In this document: piece by piece, positions 1 through 11,815 of the stretch
Position numbering within the stretch: position 1 is the stretch's first letter
How the letters are laid out: every line of letters begins with the position of its first letter
From: Nematostella vectensis
Lineage: Eukaryota > Cnidaria > Anthozoa > Actiniaria > Edwardsiidae
Length of the DNA: 64,000 nt
Reading direction: 5' to 3'
Assembly (NCBI RefSeq): GCF_932526225.1
Contig: NC_064035.1
Span: 14,020,566-14,084,565, forward strand
Notes under the pieces: model-generated
The model's database searches: none
Seen by the model: the letters and a program-made list of their open reading frames with translations, nothing else
What the model was told of the DNA's origin: nothing
Program-made: the position numbers and the translations under genes

Positions 1-45
1 TCCCTGGCTGCGAAAGGATTAAATAAACTATTATTATTAGTTGTA
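1..45 (+). mobile_element. Possible 3' tail of a non-LTR retrotransposon
   Basis: The window opens with a short stretch ending in a TAAATAAACTATTATTATTA-type tail. Simple trinucleotide tails of this kind commonly end CR1/L2-like LINEs in invertebrates. Only the last bases would be present and no coding part is visible. The call is weak and rests on resemblance. Confidence 0.3.
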
Positions 46-420
46 GTAGTAGTATACTCTATATATTCCATCAAGTGTGTGTGGGTATAAGCATTGCATG
101 GTGTGACACATTTGTGTAGCATACACTCAAATGTGTGATTATAAGGGTTGTATGGCATGATAGAGGTAAAGCATTCACTTGGTACCCCCTCAAGTGTGTA
201 TAGGTCTAAGGGTTGCATGACACTAATTTTGTGTATACTCAGTACCCCACTGGTATAGCGTATACTCTATACCTGTAGGTATAAGCATTGTATGGTGTAA
301 CACATTTGTATAGCATACACTCAGTATCACTTCAAATGTGTAATTTTAAGGGTTATACACTCTCAGTACCCCTTCAAGTGTGTAGGTAAGGGTTGTATGG
401 GGTGTAATTAATAATTTATG
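46..420. repeat. Degenerate tandem repeat, unit about 60-70 bp
   Basis: Imperfect copies of a segment containing TCAAGTGTGT, GTATAAGCATTG or ATAAGGGTTG, GTATGGTGT, and TAGCATACACTCAGTA recur across this stretch. The clearest pair is near 85-132 and 275-325. Copies differ by substitutions and deletions, as in an old satellite-like array. No coding potential is seen. From 421 to 824 I see only AT-rich sequence with no recognisable feature. Confidence 0.6.
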
Positions 421-824
421 GCCTTTAATAACCCAATAAATAGAAACATAAAGGTGAATAGATAAGAAATGTAAAGAACTCGCATGGGTTCAAGTTGGTT
501 TGCTAAAATAGGCGCCAACTGACTCTTACAAAAGCCAAGAGGGGGGTCTAGGGATTGGCCAATGTGCACCCCCATCTCGTCATGACGTCACCGAAAGTGA
601 ACTATACTCTACATTTCGGCCATAAAATTATTTTGATGTTCAAAATTCCATTTAATACTTATATTGCGCAAATCTTTATACATAATCAAGTGCACACCAC
701 AATTCCTATGTCAAAATATTTTAAATAAACTAATTAATAAAAAAAATGAAATAATAAAATCAGGGGTTTAGCTGGATTAAAATAAAATAGATATATAACA
801 CAAAATTAACATTAAAACCAAAAC

Positions 825-1780
825 TTACTGAAATGCTTCTTTAAAAAGAAATGTCTTAAGGTGGGGCTTAGAAACTTCAAGATCTTTTGTAACGCCAATC
901 TCGCGCTGTAATTTGTACCTTGGTAGTGGCGCGGCGGCCTGGAATGATCTGTCACCCAATGTTATTCTGCTCTTAAACATTGGTGGAGCGAGGAGAAAAC
1001 CCTTAGAAGATAACCTCAAACTATTATTTCCTGGCCTTCTTGATACGCGCACTGGACTGATACAAGCTCGCTTTCCCGTAGATTGCTTTAGAAGCAAAAA
1101 TAGAAATCTTATAGATGACCCACCCGCTGCCTGACGGGAAGCCAGTGCAGTTCATAGAGCAGAGGCGTTTTATGACAGTAGCGTGGCACTACAGACTAAT
1201 CTTGCTGCAGCATTTAAGACGCGCTGAACCTTATTAAGTTGACAAGATTGGAGGCCATATAAAAGACTGTAAGAGTAATCCACGCGCGAATTCACAAATG
1301 CAGGTACGAGAGCTTTTGTTGCATCTAGGCACGGTAGATTGCTAACTGTTCTTAAACGCAATGTCAAAACCACACTTTTTAGCGGTTTCAATAGAGCTTC
1401 CTTCAAGCCCCATTGAATTCGCCAGTTTTAAATGATAAGTTAATCATGGAAGTAACCTCCAAGACTACCAAGATGTATAACCGAGACGGGCAATGGATCC
1501 AGTTGGCATGATTTCTTAGCAGCCTTCTTGACAAGATCAACAACTTGCTCTTGAGTTATCTCTTTGAAATTAGTAAATGTGTCGCTCATATCTATCAACT
1601 ACAGCGCACTCCATCCCCCTTTCAATTGGCGTCTCCAAACAGCTCAAAGTGTCCATCGACTGGTTAATTCTATCTATTTTTAGAATACAGAAATTCCCAA
1701 AATCATCGGCGAGATCATCTGGAGCTATATTTTCTGAAAACGACACTCCAGACTAAGCAGCGACTTTGTGGTACGGAACG
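825..1780 (-). mobile_element. Decayed CR1/L2-like LINE with internal deletion
   Basis: On the minus strand, translated pieces match the usual layout of a LINE reverse transcriptase (RT) ORF. Positions about 1760-1440 encode a linker with DDLADDFGNF followed by KKAAKKSCQLDPLP, which normally lies just before the RT domain. Positions 1406-1170 encode DATKALVPAFVNSRVDYSYS and LNKVQRVLNAAARLVC, from the C-terminal side of the RT. Positions 1097-825 encode ITLGDRSFQAAAP ending in LKTFLFKEAFQ and a stop, the typical extreme C-terminus. The catalytic RT core that should lie between the first two pieces is missing, and several frameshifts separate the pieces. This is a dead copy, read from family knowledge and not from a search. 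Confidence 0.8.
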
Positions 1781-1927
1781 ATTTCCGTTAGTCTTAACTG
1801 TTCTTAGCTATGAGATTGGTACGCACGTAATACTCAGGGAGCGTACCATTCATAATGAACTTCGCACAATTTCGCGCGTCTTTGAAAGCGCGTAAGTCTC
1901 GCGGCTGGGAATTTGTTCTCCGCCTAA

Positions 1928-2363
1928 AGGTACGGTAATACGAGAAGCAAAGTCGTACAACATTTTTTGCATTGCTGCAAAAAAATCGAAAGCGATGCTG
2001 CGCGTTTTACTACTGGCGAGCCAACTTTTGTCGCAGCAATTTTTTTGCTGCAAGTTGGAAAAGTTTGCTGCAGAAAGTAGATGTTTCTACTATTTGTAAC
2101 AAAACTCGGAGACAACCAAACTTGTCTCGCAGCAAAGTGACGTCAAGCATACGCAAGCACTTCCATTTGCGTTTGTGATTGGTTGAACGAAAGTTATACA
2201 ACAGAGTCACGGAGAAAAAAGATGGCGGATTAACAACAAGAAACCTGTCTATCCTTTGCTGCGACAAAAGTTGGTTCGCCGGTAATAAAACGGGCAACAT
2301 CGCTTTTTTTTGCAAATGTTGCCACAAAAATTGTACGATTTTGCTGATCGTATAACCGTACCT
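1928..2363. mobile_element. Nonautonomous inverted-repeat element (MITE), TAA target duplication
   Basis: The ends are inverted repeats of about 105 bp that start AGGTACGG and finish CCGTACCT. The inner arms share CCAACTTTTGTCGCAGCA. The element is flanked on both sides by TAA (1925-1927 and 2364-2366). A 3-bp TWA target duplication is the habit of PIF/Harbinger transposons, so a Harbinger-derived MITE is the best guess. There is no transposase. Short ORFs inside it are incidental. Confidence 0.75.
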
Positions 2364-3240
2364 TAAAGCGATGACCGGACATTGGCATAGCGTCATTACC
2401 GGATAGAAAAATCAAATGTTAGAAGCAGACATACTTTGTTTGTGCGGTCAATTTGCACGACATGGCGTATTTTTTTTTTTAAAGATGTTTCTAACCTGTC
2501 AATAATCTGCAATGTGCCTCGATACTGTGTTTCTCTAAATCTACTCCCATTTACTAACTTTATTTTCATTGTCATTTCTATCTGATCTTCTACCTTCCTC
2601 ACTTCCCTGGTTCAACCCTCCCTTCTCATGGTTTCATCCTGTTAACACCTCCTTTGCATATAATTCAGCGATCTTTAAATAGTTAACTGGTAAACCTGTT
2701 GACCTAAGCCTTGGCCAACCTCTCATCTTTAATGTTTCCTACGCCGTGCAACAGCACTAATGTCGGATTACTTGCACCGCTCTGTTTGGCTGTCGAACTA
2801 CTTATTCGCAGCACCTTCAACATGGTGTACAAAACGTCAACGTTACAATAACTGGGTCATAGTAATGCAGACCTGCTTTGCCAAATATTTTTGCTACATA
2901 TTTTCGCTCATTGCCCTGTTTGGTTGGTATTTGTCGTATGTATTTTTAATAGCAAGACCTGTATTTGTAATAGCAATGAAAAAAAAAATGACATGTTTGG
3001 TAATCTCTTAATCTACCGATGGCGACACTTTGACCATTGCCATTTAAAAGCACGCGTGATTGTTCCATATACAGCAAGGTAGACATCCCCGGGGGATGCC
3101 AGAATTTCAGTTTATCTCCGCACCGTCAATCAAAATATATTAAGTACAAACTCGGCTGCTTGATTAGGGCTTAGGGATCACGGTTTATAGTTATTAAAAT
3201 TTCACACTCTTCCAATTTCTATGATCTAGATAATTATATG

Positions 3241-3266
3241 ATCAACAACAACAACAACAACAAAAA
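3241..3266. repeat. (AAC)n microsatellite
   Basis: Seven or so AAC trinucleotides in a row in otherwise unremarkable intergenic DNA. Confidence 0.8.
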
Positions 3267-4627
3267 CCGTCTATTAGAGATGTTTTGTTTGATATAAATC
3301 CCGTTTTTCCGGCCTCTTTTGTTTCCAAATCCCGTTTTCCCGCCCTCTGTTTAATCCGAATCCTGTTAATTCCTGTTGCTGGTCTTGTTTCCCGTCCTGA
3401 AATAAGGGCGAACCGCGTGTTACTACCTCCTAAGGACCCTGTTTAGAGATCTCGTGACCACCTTCTCAAATAAGGTTGCACTGTGAGAACCCATTAGAAA
3501 AAATAATATTCATTGATTTATGACTAGTATCTTTTTCACCGTCTTATTGCCATAGTTACCGTTAATGTTATGCCACAAAAAATGTGAAGCATTTCTCTGA
3601 AGTAGACTACTGTGAAGTTTTATGTTATGATATTTGAGCTAATTTGCAGTTGCATAATGGGATTGGATCCATTCAAAAATGGTAAATTAAAAAGAAGCTA
3701 TAGGCAGATTTTGTAGATTCCTTTGAAAAGGAATAGAAGCATTCACCGCCAATTGCCTTCAAACTTCTTTTCATATGTGTTGCATAACAAATATTTCAGA
3801 AATATCTGGTATTTATTATACCGAACATCAAGGTTCACATTATATAAGGGCTCCACTAGGAGTCTAAATGTAACTGCTGAGACTCTTAACAATTACGAGC
3901 ATGTCTTGAGGCAAAGGAAAGATGGAAAACTTGTGTATCTATTATTAAAGCTATCATCAAATTTATTTCTTGATGACAAACAGTCGTAATGCTTCTCCAC
4001 GATTAGCTGTGTAATGAATTGGATGTATTTCTGAGAATGCCTGATATCTTCAGGTGTTAAATCCATTTCATTACCGCCCATTGGAGTTCAAGTACATCCG
4101 CATGGTGCACACGAAAACAGCCACGCACATTACTGTGTACCCTGTATGGGATCGGGGAGACATCTTTACAGTCTTGCTGATGGAAAACTAGTTTAATAGT
4201 GCGGCTGCTTTCACCACCGGCAAATATAACATTTCACAGCAAAGGGTTACACTCATCACCTGACATCTTTTGCAAGCGTTGGAAGACGCCTACTTTATAA
4301 AACAAGAATACGACCTATAACACGCTAACCATAAGCCCGAACCTCGTGACTTATTATTATAATTTCTCGTGATTTAATCCGTGGTGATAAATGCCGAGTA
4401 TAAAAAGTGCCAGGCGCAATATTATACAGTGCTGAGTATCATAACATTGAATAAGAAAGATAAAACTATAAACAACAAGTGGACGCCAACATTTTTATCG
4501 AGAACTTTCGTCTCACTACTTGAGACTTTCAAGTCACGACATTTAAAACGATCTTTTTTTTTCAGTTTTTGTTTTCGAAAAGGCATATCACAAATTTTCG
4601 TTTTGGTTATTGTGCGCTTTAAAAAAA

Positions 4628-4698
4628 TGTTGTGCAATGATTATAACCTCTTTTTGTATCGTTTCTTGTGCAATAATCATAATCTCTTTTTGTATCGT
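4628..4698. repeat. Two tandem copies of a 36-bp segment
   Basis: A segment beginning TTGTGCAATGATTATAA and ending CTCTTTTTGTATCG is followed directly by a second copy with a few changes. Both are noncoding as far as I can tell. Confidence 0.75.
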
Positions 4699-6475
4699 AA
4701 GTGAGGGTTGTGAGGTCACATTCTTTAGGTGCCTAAGGAAATAGCTGAATTGTGTAGAGGTTTAATTGTGAACCCAGACACAAGTCCTGCTCCTTTACGT
4801 CTAGTTTGCAAGAGCCGTTTCAAGCTGCACAACCGAAGAACCACTCTTCGGGGTAGAGCGAGGCTCGCAGATATTCGAATTACGGTATGTTACAAAGTCT
4901 TCAATTGCTTAATTACTTTGCTAATGAGTAGCTGATTGTTTAGCCGGCAATGGCAATCCCCAATGGGGCATTCAGGTCTGAATATTCATGCATACGAGAG
5001 CTTAAGTAGGGGCATGAAAAGTACTTGTTTTTGTAAGGAAACTCAACGCCGGTTTAAAATTTTCTTATCGATGTACGATACTCAGACGCCGTTGCGACAA
5101 TCTCTTCTTTGGTCTAGACTAAACATTATTTTATAGTCCGTTTAAAGACAATTTAAATAAGGCTATATATCAATGCTTTAGTCTGTCATCTTTTAGAAAG
5201 GACATCTTTATAGCATCTGCTTGGCCAATAAATTCCCACATTCATCAATATACCAATTGTGCTCATTTCAACGAACAATCAAAATAACGCACTAGAATCG
5301 TCTAGCTTTGAGTTTGCGGTTCGATAATATTTTTGCGGTGCATTTTCGTGGGGGTTCGTGTCACGCAGAGGTGATCGCTTATCACATTACCAGGGATAGC
5401 GTGCTCCGTCTCATCTCGTGACGTGAATAACGAGGAGTGCCATAGACTTGCCCCAAGTCACACTCTATAACAATCCTATGGGTATGATGAGTGAAGAACA
5501 CATTCTAAAAACCATGGAAAAAGGATCGCGGAGAGGAAGACTTGACTTCGCACACTTTCGAATCAAATTTACCCCCAAAGATGTGCGAGAATAAAAATTG
5601 GCGGGTAAAAATATTTGCGGATAGAAAAATCGAAAACAGCGGACTTTCGAAAGGTTTCCTGTACGGCCGTCCTCAAATCTAAAATCCCCTTTAAGACTTA
5701 CACTAGAGACGGCTGCACAGGAGATTTAGGAAAGTGTATGAGCGTTACCTGAAATGAGCACCTGAAATTTCTTATTCTCGCCTCCCAAAAATGTTGGCAA
5801 TTAAGCATGCGTAAAGCAAGAGGGTGATGTTATGCAATGGAAATAAAAATATCACGTACTTCATTTGTGCACAATGCACAGATGCATTTTCTAGTCTTAG
5901 TTGTCATAGCAATGAGAACAACGAAAAGAATCTATTCGTGTCCCCGAAGGCTCCCCGAACCGCTACGCGCTGCATGGGGCCTCAGACGTTTTGGCTGATT
6001 TCCATTGACCATCAATCGGGGCTTTTGAATGATAACTTGCAACAAACAGCGATGAGATTTAGGCTTCGCCAGCTTCAATTTAAACCTGGCAATGCCTAGA
6101 TCAAAAGTGTCGTTAAGCATAATGTCAGAATGAACTCCTCTAGGTTATTTGGGGATGAGCACCGAGGGACGCTTTGCCTCTAAAGCATAATACTCAGTGA
6201 AATTAATGGATAATTGCACAAATTATCAATAGCAATATTATTATACAATTTAATTCTACATTTTAGAACGCATCACACTCATAAACAATATTTTTGCTGC
6301 CATCTGAGCCTGGGAATGTTCTGAGCATAATCCTAGAATTTGATGAAATCTCAGGCTAAACGTATTTATAAGAAAATGTTCTTATTAAGAAAGAAGGGTT
6401 CTAAAATTGGTTCTGGTTAAACAGGTCAGGCAGCGATCCTCGAGCAACGAGGTGTTGCATACTTTCTATAAATAG

Positions 6476-6922
6476 CTTATTACACTTTATTTTCGCGACG
6501 TCAAAATTTCCCTATTTTGAGATAGCGATATTTCGCGACACTTTATTTTCTCGATTTTCCTATTTTCGTAAAAAACAGATCACTTTATTTTTGCGATTTC
6601 GCGATTTTGGGATAATGAAATCAAGCAAAACAAGTGGAATTAAAATGTGCTGTAATCATCAAAACTTAAGCAATTTGTAACAAAAAGATGCGTGGGCTAA
6701 ATTTAGTTTCATAAAAAAACTATAAATACCTTACGGTACTAATCTACATTAGATGACTAAATAGACAAGGTGTTTCCATAAAGTTTTTTAAAGGCCAATA
6801 TTCCCCCAAAGGTTCTTTGTGTGCTCACTTAATTTTTGCGCATCCTAATTTTCGCGTCACTTTATTTTCGCGAATCTTTTAAAATCGCGAAATTAAAGTG
6901 ACGCGAAATTGAGTGTAATAAG
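6476..6922. mobile_element. Inverted-repeat element rich in TTTCGCG motifs
   Basis: The left end CTTATTACACTTTATTTTCG is mirrored at the right end by CGAAATTGAGTGTAATAAG. Between them the motif CACTTTATTTTCGCGA occurs repeatedly in both orientations (near 6484, 6538, 6581, 6850 and 6885). This pattern suits a MITE-like element or a nested set of them. Exact borders and target duplication are unclear. Confidence 0.55.
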
Positions 6923-7699
6923 GTAATGCGCCAACTGAATTAGTTTGTGTATTTTACAAGATTCAAAAAAGATAAGCTGAGTGACTTGAAATGTCTGATC
7001 ACCCGATACTCAGGCAATTACAACATACCTATAACCTTATTCGAGTGGGGAATATCATGCGACCGTTTAAGTCGGGATAATCCTTTCTTATCTGCTAGAT
7101 TTCATTTACTGAGTGCCACTTTCTTTTCAAGGAAGGAGGAAAGCTGGCCCCTCGAGAACACCGTTAACAGGTAAATGCACTCCCCCAATTTATATCCACA
7201 CAACATTCGTAGCACAATCTCCAAAACGCTTCACATTGCACTCACTTTTTTGAGTCTCAATACAACTTTCCATGTTGACATAACATCGGTCCATTGTTGA
7301 AATGTATAGTCTCGCCGAAAAATGCTTCTCGTGTTGAAGGTAGTAATTACGAAAACTCGAGGAATCAAGATTTCTAGACAGAATGTAGAAAGGTTTGTCA
7401 CCATACTAGGCCAAGGTTGTAGATCAAAGAGTGTTTTTTAATAGATATACTTTATCGGTATGATATGTTGGTTACATAGACGGAAAAGCATGCTTCCAAA
7501 ATGTTTTTATTTGATATTTCTATAAGCCGACTCGGATTAGCTAATAGGCTTAAAGTCTAGCTTCGGTTTTGGACCAGAGATCAGAGATATAAAATCCCTG
7601 TAATTCTTACCATGTAAACACAGCTTCATTTTTAGATAAGACGCCTAAGTTCCTGAAAAGGTTTTGACCTCCTTTATCCTCACTGGGCCTTAGACTTAT
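6923..7699. other. Gene-free spacer
   Basis: Only short unsupported ORFs occur here. I see no RNA gene, repeat array or domain. Confidence 0.5.
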
Positions 7700-7821
7700 T
7701 ACCCTGGGTACCAAAGCCTCCAAACTTCTCTCGCCCAGTGACGCTCAGCCAAATGTCGCACGGCATTTTGGCTGAGCGTCACTGGACGAGAAAAGTCTGG
7801 AGACTCTGGTACCCAGGGTAT
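7700..7821. mobile_element. 122-bp near-perfect foldback element
   Basis: The sequence is one long hairpin. The left arm runs TACCCTGGGTACCA... to CAGTGACGCTCAGCCAAA, and the right arm returns TTTGGCTGAGCGTCACTG... to TGGTACCCAGGGTA, with a loop of about 12 bases. The arms differ at only a few sites. Its compact size and terminal TA suggest a miniature foldback transposon. The longest ORF over it is just read-through of the hairpin. Confidence 0.75.
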
Positions 7822-8429
7822 AGACCTATGGGCCTCCTGTTGACATTGAATACCCGCCTAGAAACAGAATATGGCGGCAAAATTTTCGTCAATCAAATTC
7901 CCATCAGCTTCTCAACGCTTTTAGAAATGTAGAACAACACAGTGAAAAAATTGTAAACGTCAAAGGCAAGCAAATGTTTTTCACTATTGGAGAAAAGGTC
8001 CCCAAAATGAAATGATTTATGATGTCAAGATTTAGTCGTTGCTTATAGGCGGAGCTATTAAATACAATATTATGTTTTACAAATTGTGAAGAAAAGGGGA
8101 CGACGCAAAAATCAAATTATTTATGAGCGTTATCATAGCCAAACCGTTAAAATTCCATGCAAACGAGAGTTTTTTTAATTGAAATAAGTTCAATTGTATC
8201 TCTTTGGAATGCAGTTAATTATTGTAGAGCAATCTTAACTTTATTCAAACCGTAGAGATGAGGTCCTTGTGCTTTTGTGTCACTCGGATGGTTGGATCGC
8301 TCATACTTAAACCTTTTGTGATCTTTCACCCATTAACTTCCGGTTAAATTTATCAGTATAAAAGGGTCCTTGTTATCGACCGTACCTGTGACCGCTATGG
8401 TATGGTCAATACACAAGGGTGCCGTAAAA
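7822..8429. other. Gene-free spacer
   Basis: No supported gene, RNA or repeat was seen in this stretch between two inverted-repeat elements. Confidence 0.5.
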
Positions 8430-8682
8430 TATACACCTATTTCAATAAACGTTGTCAGTGCAAATGACGAAGGCAAATGGCAGTTCAAAGATTAATAACT
8501 GCTTATATAGGTATAATTATTTTTTAAGAATAAAGATGATAAGTAATCTAAAAAATTATTGATATTTCCCTACATTTAGTAAAAACTTGACGAGTTCCCT
8601 AGTATTTTTTGATAGAAAAACTGGCATTTGACAATTGGCATTTGCCATTTGCACTGACAACGTTTTTTGAAATAGGTGTATA
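8430..8682. mobile_element. Inverted-repeat MITE, 253 bp, TA ends
   Basis: The left end TATACACCTATTTCAATAAA leads into CGTTGTCAGTGCAAATG. The right end carries the reverse complement (CATTTGCACTGACAACG and GAAATAGGTGTATA) with about two mismatches over 40 bp. TA at both borders would fit a Tc1/mariner-type TA target, but 253 bp with no coding region only allows the call of a nonautonomous element. Confidence 0.7.
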
Positions 8683-9250
8683 TAAGCTGGGTTCCTCTGA
8701 AAAGTCGCCCATATGGGTTGAACGTGCGCATTCGTATGTATACTGACTTGCGATTTTCTATGGTTTAATTCAATTTAAATTAGTTTGCAAACAAACAAAA
8801 ACAAACAAAAAAGAAACATTGATAGAAGGGCTGTTTATTCTACTTGTTTTAGCAGTAGTCCTCGCTGATTCGGGTCATTGAAAGCGCGAGTAGCAAAAAC
8901 TGCGACTTTTAAGTCCGAGATACACGAGGGAAAAGCCTCTGTTATCAGGGTCTTTGTTTGTAGGGTAAAAAGAGAAAGCATTTGCTAGCAAGGCGAAAGG
9001 AAAATCATGATTTTCACAAACTATTTTTTCCACAATTATTCCCAATCAACTAAATATCAAACAGAAAGAATAGGCTTGACATACTCGCCAAAGCTTTTCA
9101 AACGATAAGATACAAATAGTATTAAATTGAGTTGAGTCAATGATTCATTAGTTCAGTGGTCGGGTAATATGTCTGAACTTTTCGGTATTTTTTCAAAACT
9201 TTTTATAAAAAAGATTAATAATACTCTACTTGGGGTGTTTTCTTTTTTAT
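8683..9250. other. Gene-free spacer
   Basis: AT-rich sequence with a small AAAC-rich run near 8792-8812. No gene or structured element was recognised. Confidence 0.5.
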
Positions 9251-9369
9251 ATGTTATTTACCAGCTGGGAGGTCCGTATCGTGAAATACCGTGACCAAGG
9301 CCAGTATTTTCAAGGCCGAAGTCGCGGTATTTCATGATACGGACCAACCCTTAGCTGGGAAATAACATT
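9251..9369. mobile_element. Short foldback element with GGTCCGTATC arms
   Basis: The left arm ATGTTATTTACCAGCTGGGA, then GGTCCGTATCGTGAAATACC, is mirrored by GGTATTTCATGATACGGACC and AGCTGGGAAATAACAT. The arms are about 50 bp with scattered mismatches. The GGTCCGTATC core recurs in the element at 10111, so the two may belong to one family. Confidence 0.65.
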
Positions 9370-9669
9370 TTTTATTTTTCCTCAATAGATTTTCCAACTT
9401 TGTTTACCTTACGGACTTATGGTTGCACGAGGCGAGGTTTCGCTTCTGACTTTCGTCAATGTTTGTGAAGATTTTGTTCGCTCACGATCATTCAATAAAC
9501 TCCATTTTGTATTTCCACACAACGCTTTTATTAATCCTCCAGAAATACAGAACCTCCAATGAAGACATTCTCTGAGTTTTGAACAAGAATTTAGTCCAAA
9601 TTGATACGTCGTTCTCAACTCGAATTGATCGTAGAAATGTCTTCTTTCACTTTAAATCCTCCACAGAAG

Positions 9670-9917
9670 ATAAGATATATTCACTAAGAGAACTTCTCTT
9701 GAATGTGGATACGTAAAGCAGGTTATGCAGGTAAATTCCTAGAGTGATTTGTATGCGACAATTTCAAGTTTGCTGAAAGTTTATTTGTGATAAAAAAAGG
9801 CAGCAAATGGTCTCTTCATACGAAAAAAAGAACGACAAATCACTCTAGGAATTTACCTGCATAACCTGCTTTACGTATCCACATTCAAGAGAAGTTCTCT
9901 TAGTGAATGTATCTTAG
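9670..9917. mobile_element. Hairpin element with near-identical 83-bp arms
   Basis: The arm 9670-9752 and the arm 9834-9917 are reverse complements, with a run of about 75 identical bases. It includes AGAGAACTTCTCTTGAATG, GGATACGTAAAGCAGG and CTAGAGTGATTTGT. The spacer is about 80 bp. Such arm identity implies a recent origin or ongoing homogenisation compared with the other, more eroded foldbacks nearby. No coding region is present. Confidence 0.75.
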
Positions 9918-10110
9918 TAGACACTGCGAAATTATTATGGCGGGAAATTGTCAAACACAGGGAGTTTCCTTAATTAAAGTCAATGATTCTAGATAAAATG
10001 ACAAATAAAATGCCGTTTTAGTGTGAAGATCTATAACCTCGGGAGTAAAAATCCCGTTTTCGATGGTCATTTTACAAATCAACTCACTATTTTGAGCTTT
10101 GGAGGTGAGC

Positions 10111-10196
10111 GGTCCGGTATCGCGGGGTCCGTATCGTAGGATACCGGGCCTCACGAGAGCCAATCAGAGCTCGCGATTTGATGGATACCGGACCCC
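10111..10196. mobile_element. Short inverted repeat related to the 9251 element
   Basis: GGTCCGGTATC at the left is mirrored by GATACCGGACC at the right. Inside are GGTCCGTATCGTAGGATACC and GAGAGCCAATCAGAGCTCGC, the latter itself a small palindrome. Shared GGTCCGTATCGT wording links it to 9251-9369. Confidence 0.55.
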
Positions 10197-11815
10197 GAAA
10201 AAAATAAATAAAATTATTTCTAATCCTACTACAGGTAACCGCACTCGGATGAAAAATGGAAAAAATCAAAGAAAATAGACTTCATAGTGGACTCACTTTA
10301 TTTTGTCTCTTTGGGATGTCTCCTGAGTATTGTGGGCCCATTTTACTTACTCGTTTCCCTTTCAGCACCCATACAAGAAGATAGAAAAAAAAAAAGAGAG
10401 GTTGAACCCTAGAGCATTTTCCGTAGGTCCGAGGTCTCCGAGAATTCGGCCCTGAAAATATCGAAAAAAAAGCTCAAATCACCTCAAAATCGGTAAGCAG
10501 TACGCTCTAAGGTTAAGCTAGAAGGCCGAATGAAGCTAAAGTCGCTACCCCTTTTTTGCGTATAGCATGAATTTTTCACTTCGCTGACTTTGAACGCTCC
10601 GTCACGATGCTTGACTCGACCAGCCGTGCACCCAACCGACATTTCAGTCGGCTTGGTAACCGCTCCTCTAAGCAAAGATATCTCCTCGCCCTACCCCGGA
10701 CCTAGTAAAACCATTTGATAAAATCTTAAGCAGCCACCCCAATTTTCCATTTTTTCATCAAAATACAAATTCTCTTGCGTACTAGAATACAAACCGACTT
10801 TATTTTCTTTAATTTTTTCATTTTTTCATCACTATACAAATTCTCTTGCGTATTAGAATACAAACCGAGTCCTTGGGTTACCTGTGATCCTACACAAAAG
10901 ACATAAAAATTCTTTACAACAGCGAGCGCTAACGGCGCCATTCCAGTGCATGTCAACTCGCCTTTAAATTTCAAGAAGATACTTCATCGTTTGGTGGTTC
11001 ATCTATTTTGACTTATTTTGCAATTTCCTATTTACCTGGGACACATTTTTCTCCCGAAGAATAATATTTTTTAGTGTTAAAGGTAAAAGTTCACAGGGTT
11101 GTTGACTGATGATGCACGAATTCTCCTTACACGATTTTATGCTGCGCCATCGCATGACCTTCATCATGTAATGAAAGTGACCAATAAGCGTTCACGAGTT
11201 GGCTCACAGAGCCTTTGCTTTATACATACCACATAAAATCCCCCCGGGGGTCCTATCGTTTAGAAAGACCAAAAACTGTTCCTAAGGGGTGGTTTACTTA
11301 TCTCTTGGGTTAAAAATCCCTTCGACCACACCCAACTTGCTATCTATCAGGGGTAAGAATCTCTGTTGACCACTTAGGGTTAAAATCGATTTTGCCGACG
11401 ATCACCCCCCGCCTGTATTTATCGGAGTGCCCCCCCCCCCCCCCACCTAGCCAGACACTGTCGCTGAATCTGTTTAAGTTTATCGCATTTTCTATACTTT
11501 CACTTTCACTTTCTATACTTTCGCTTACGCGGCGCCTCCGCTAAAAAGTTCATGGATTTTTAGCTGTCTACAATACGTTACTAATCACACAAACACCCGC
11601 CGTATTGCTATGAGTTTTAAAAGTCATAACGCCAGCAGGCTGTCGCTAGGCTTTCGGTATGTAGGCTGATTCAATCGTTACGGAGACATTTCTTTGGTCA
11701 TTGGTTTACAGTGAGCGCGCAGTAATTATGTGATAGGTAAGGTTGTTGATCTCTTGCGAACATCAGCCTTCGAGATAAGCGCGCCTAGACAAGGCCCACT
11801 AAGCCACGATAAAGA
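10197..11815. other. Gene-free spacer with minor repeats
   Basis: A direct duplication of a roughly 50-bp segment containing CAAATTCTCTTGCGTA and TAGAATACAAACCGA lies at about 10748-10797 and 10821-10870. A poly-C run occupies 11430-11444. TTTCACTTTC repeats lie near 11500. Small ORFs show no known domain. Confidence 0.55.

Larger units (their letters stand above)
2364..6475. other. Gene-free intergenic stretch
   Basis: No ORF here has a recognisable domain or convincing coding signature. The stretch is AT-rich, with pyrimidine-rich segments near 3290-3400, a short (AAC)n run and a duplicated 36-bp segment listed separately. An ORF at 4729-4877 is preceded by TTCTTTAG and followed by GTATGT, so it could be a stray or decayed exon, but the peptide matches no family I know. 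Confidence 0.6.

Noticed and set aside
3723-3989. 88-codon ORF and its antisense partner (3893-4081)
   Set aside because: There is no homology I can recognise, no splice context and an AT-rich composition; it is likely chance.
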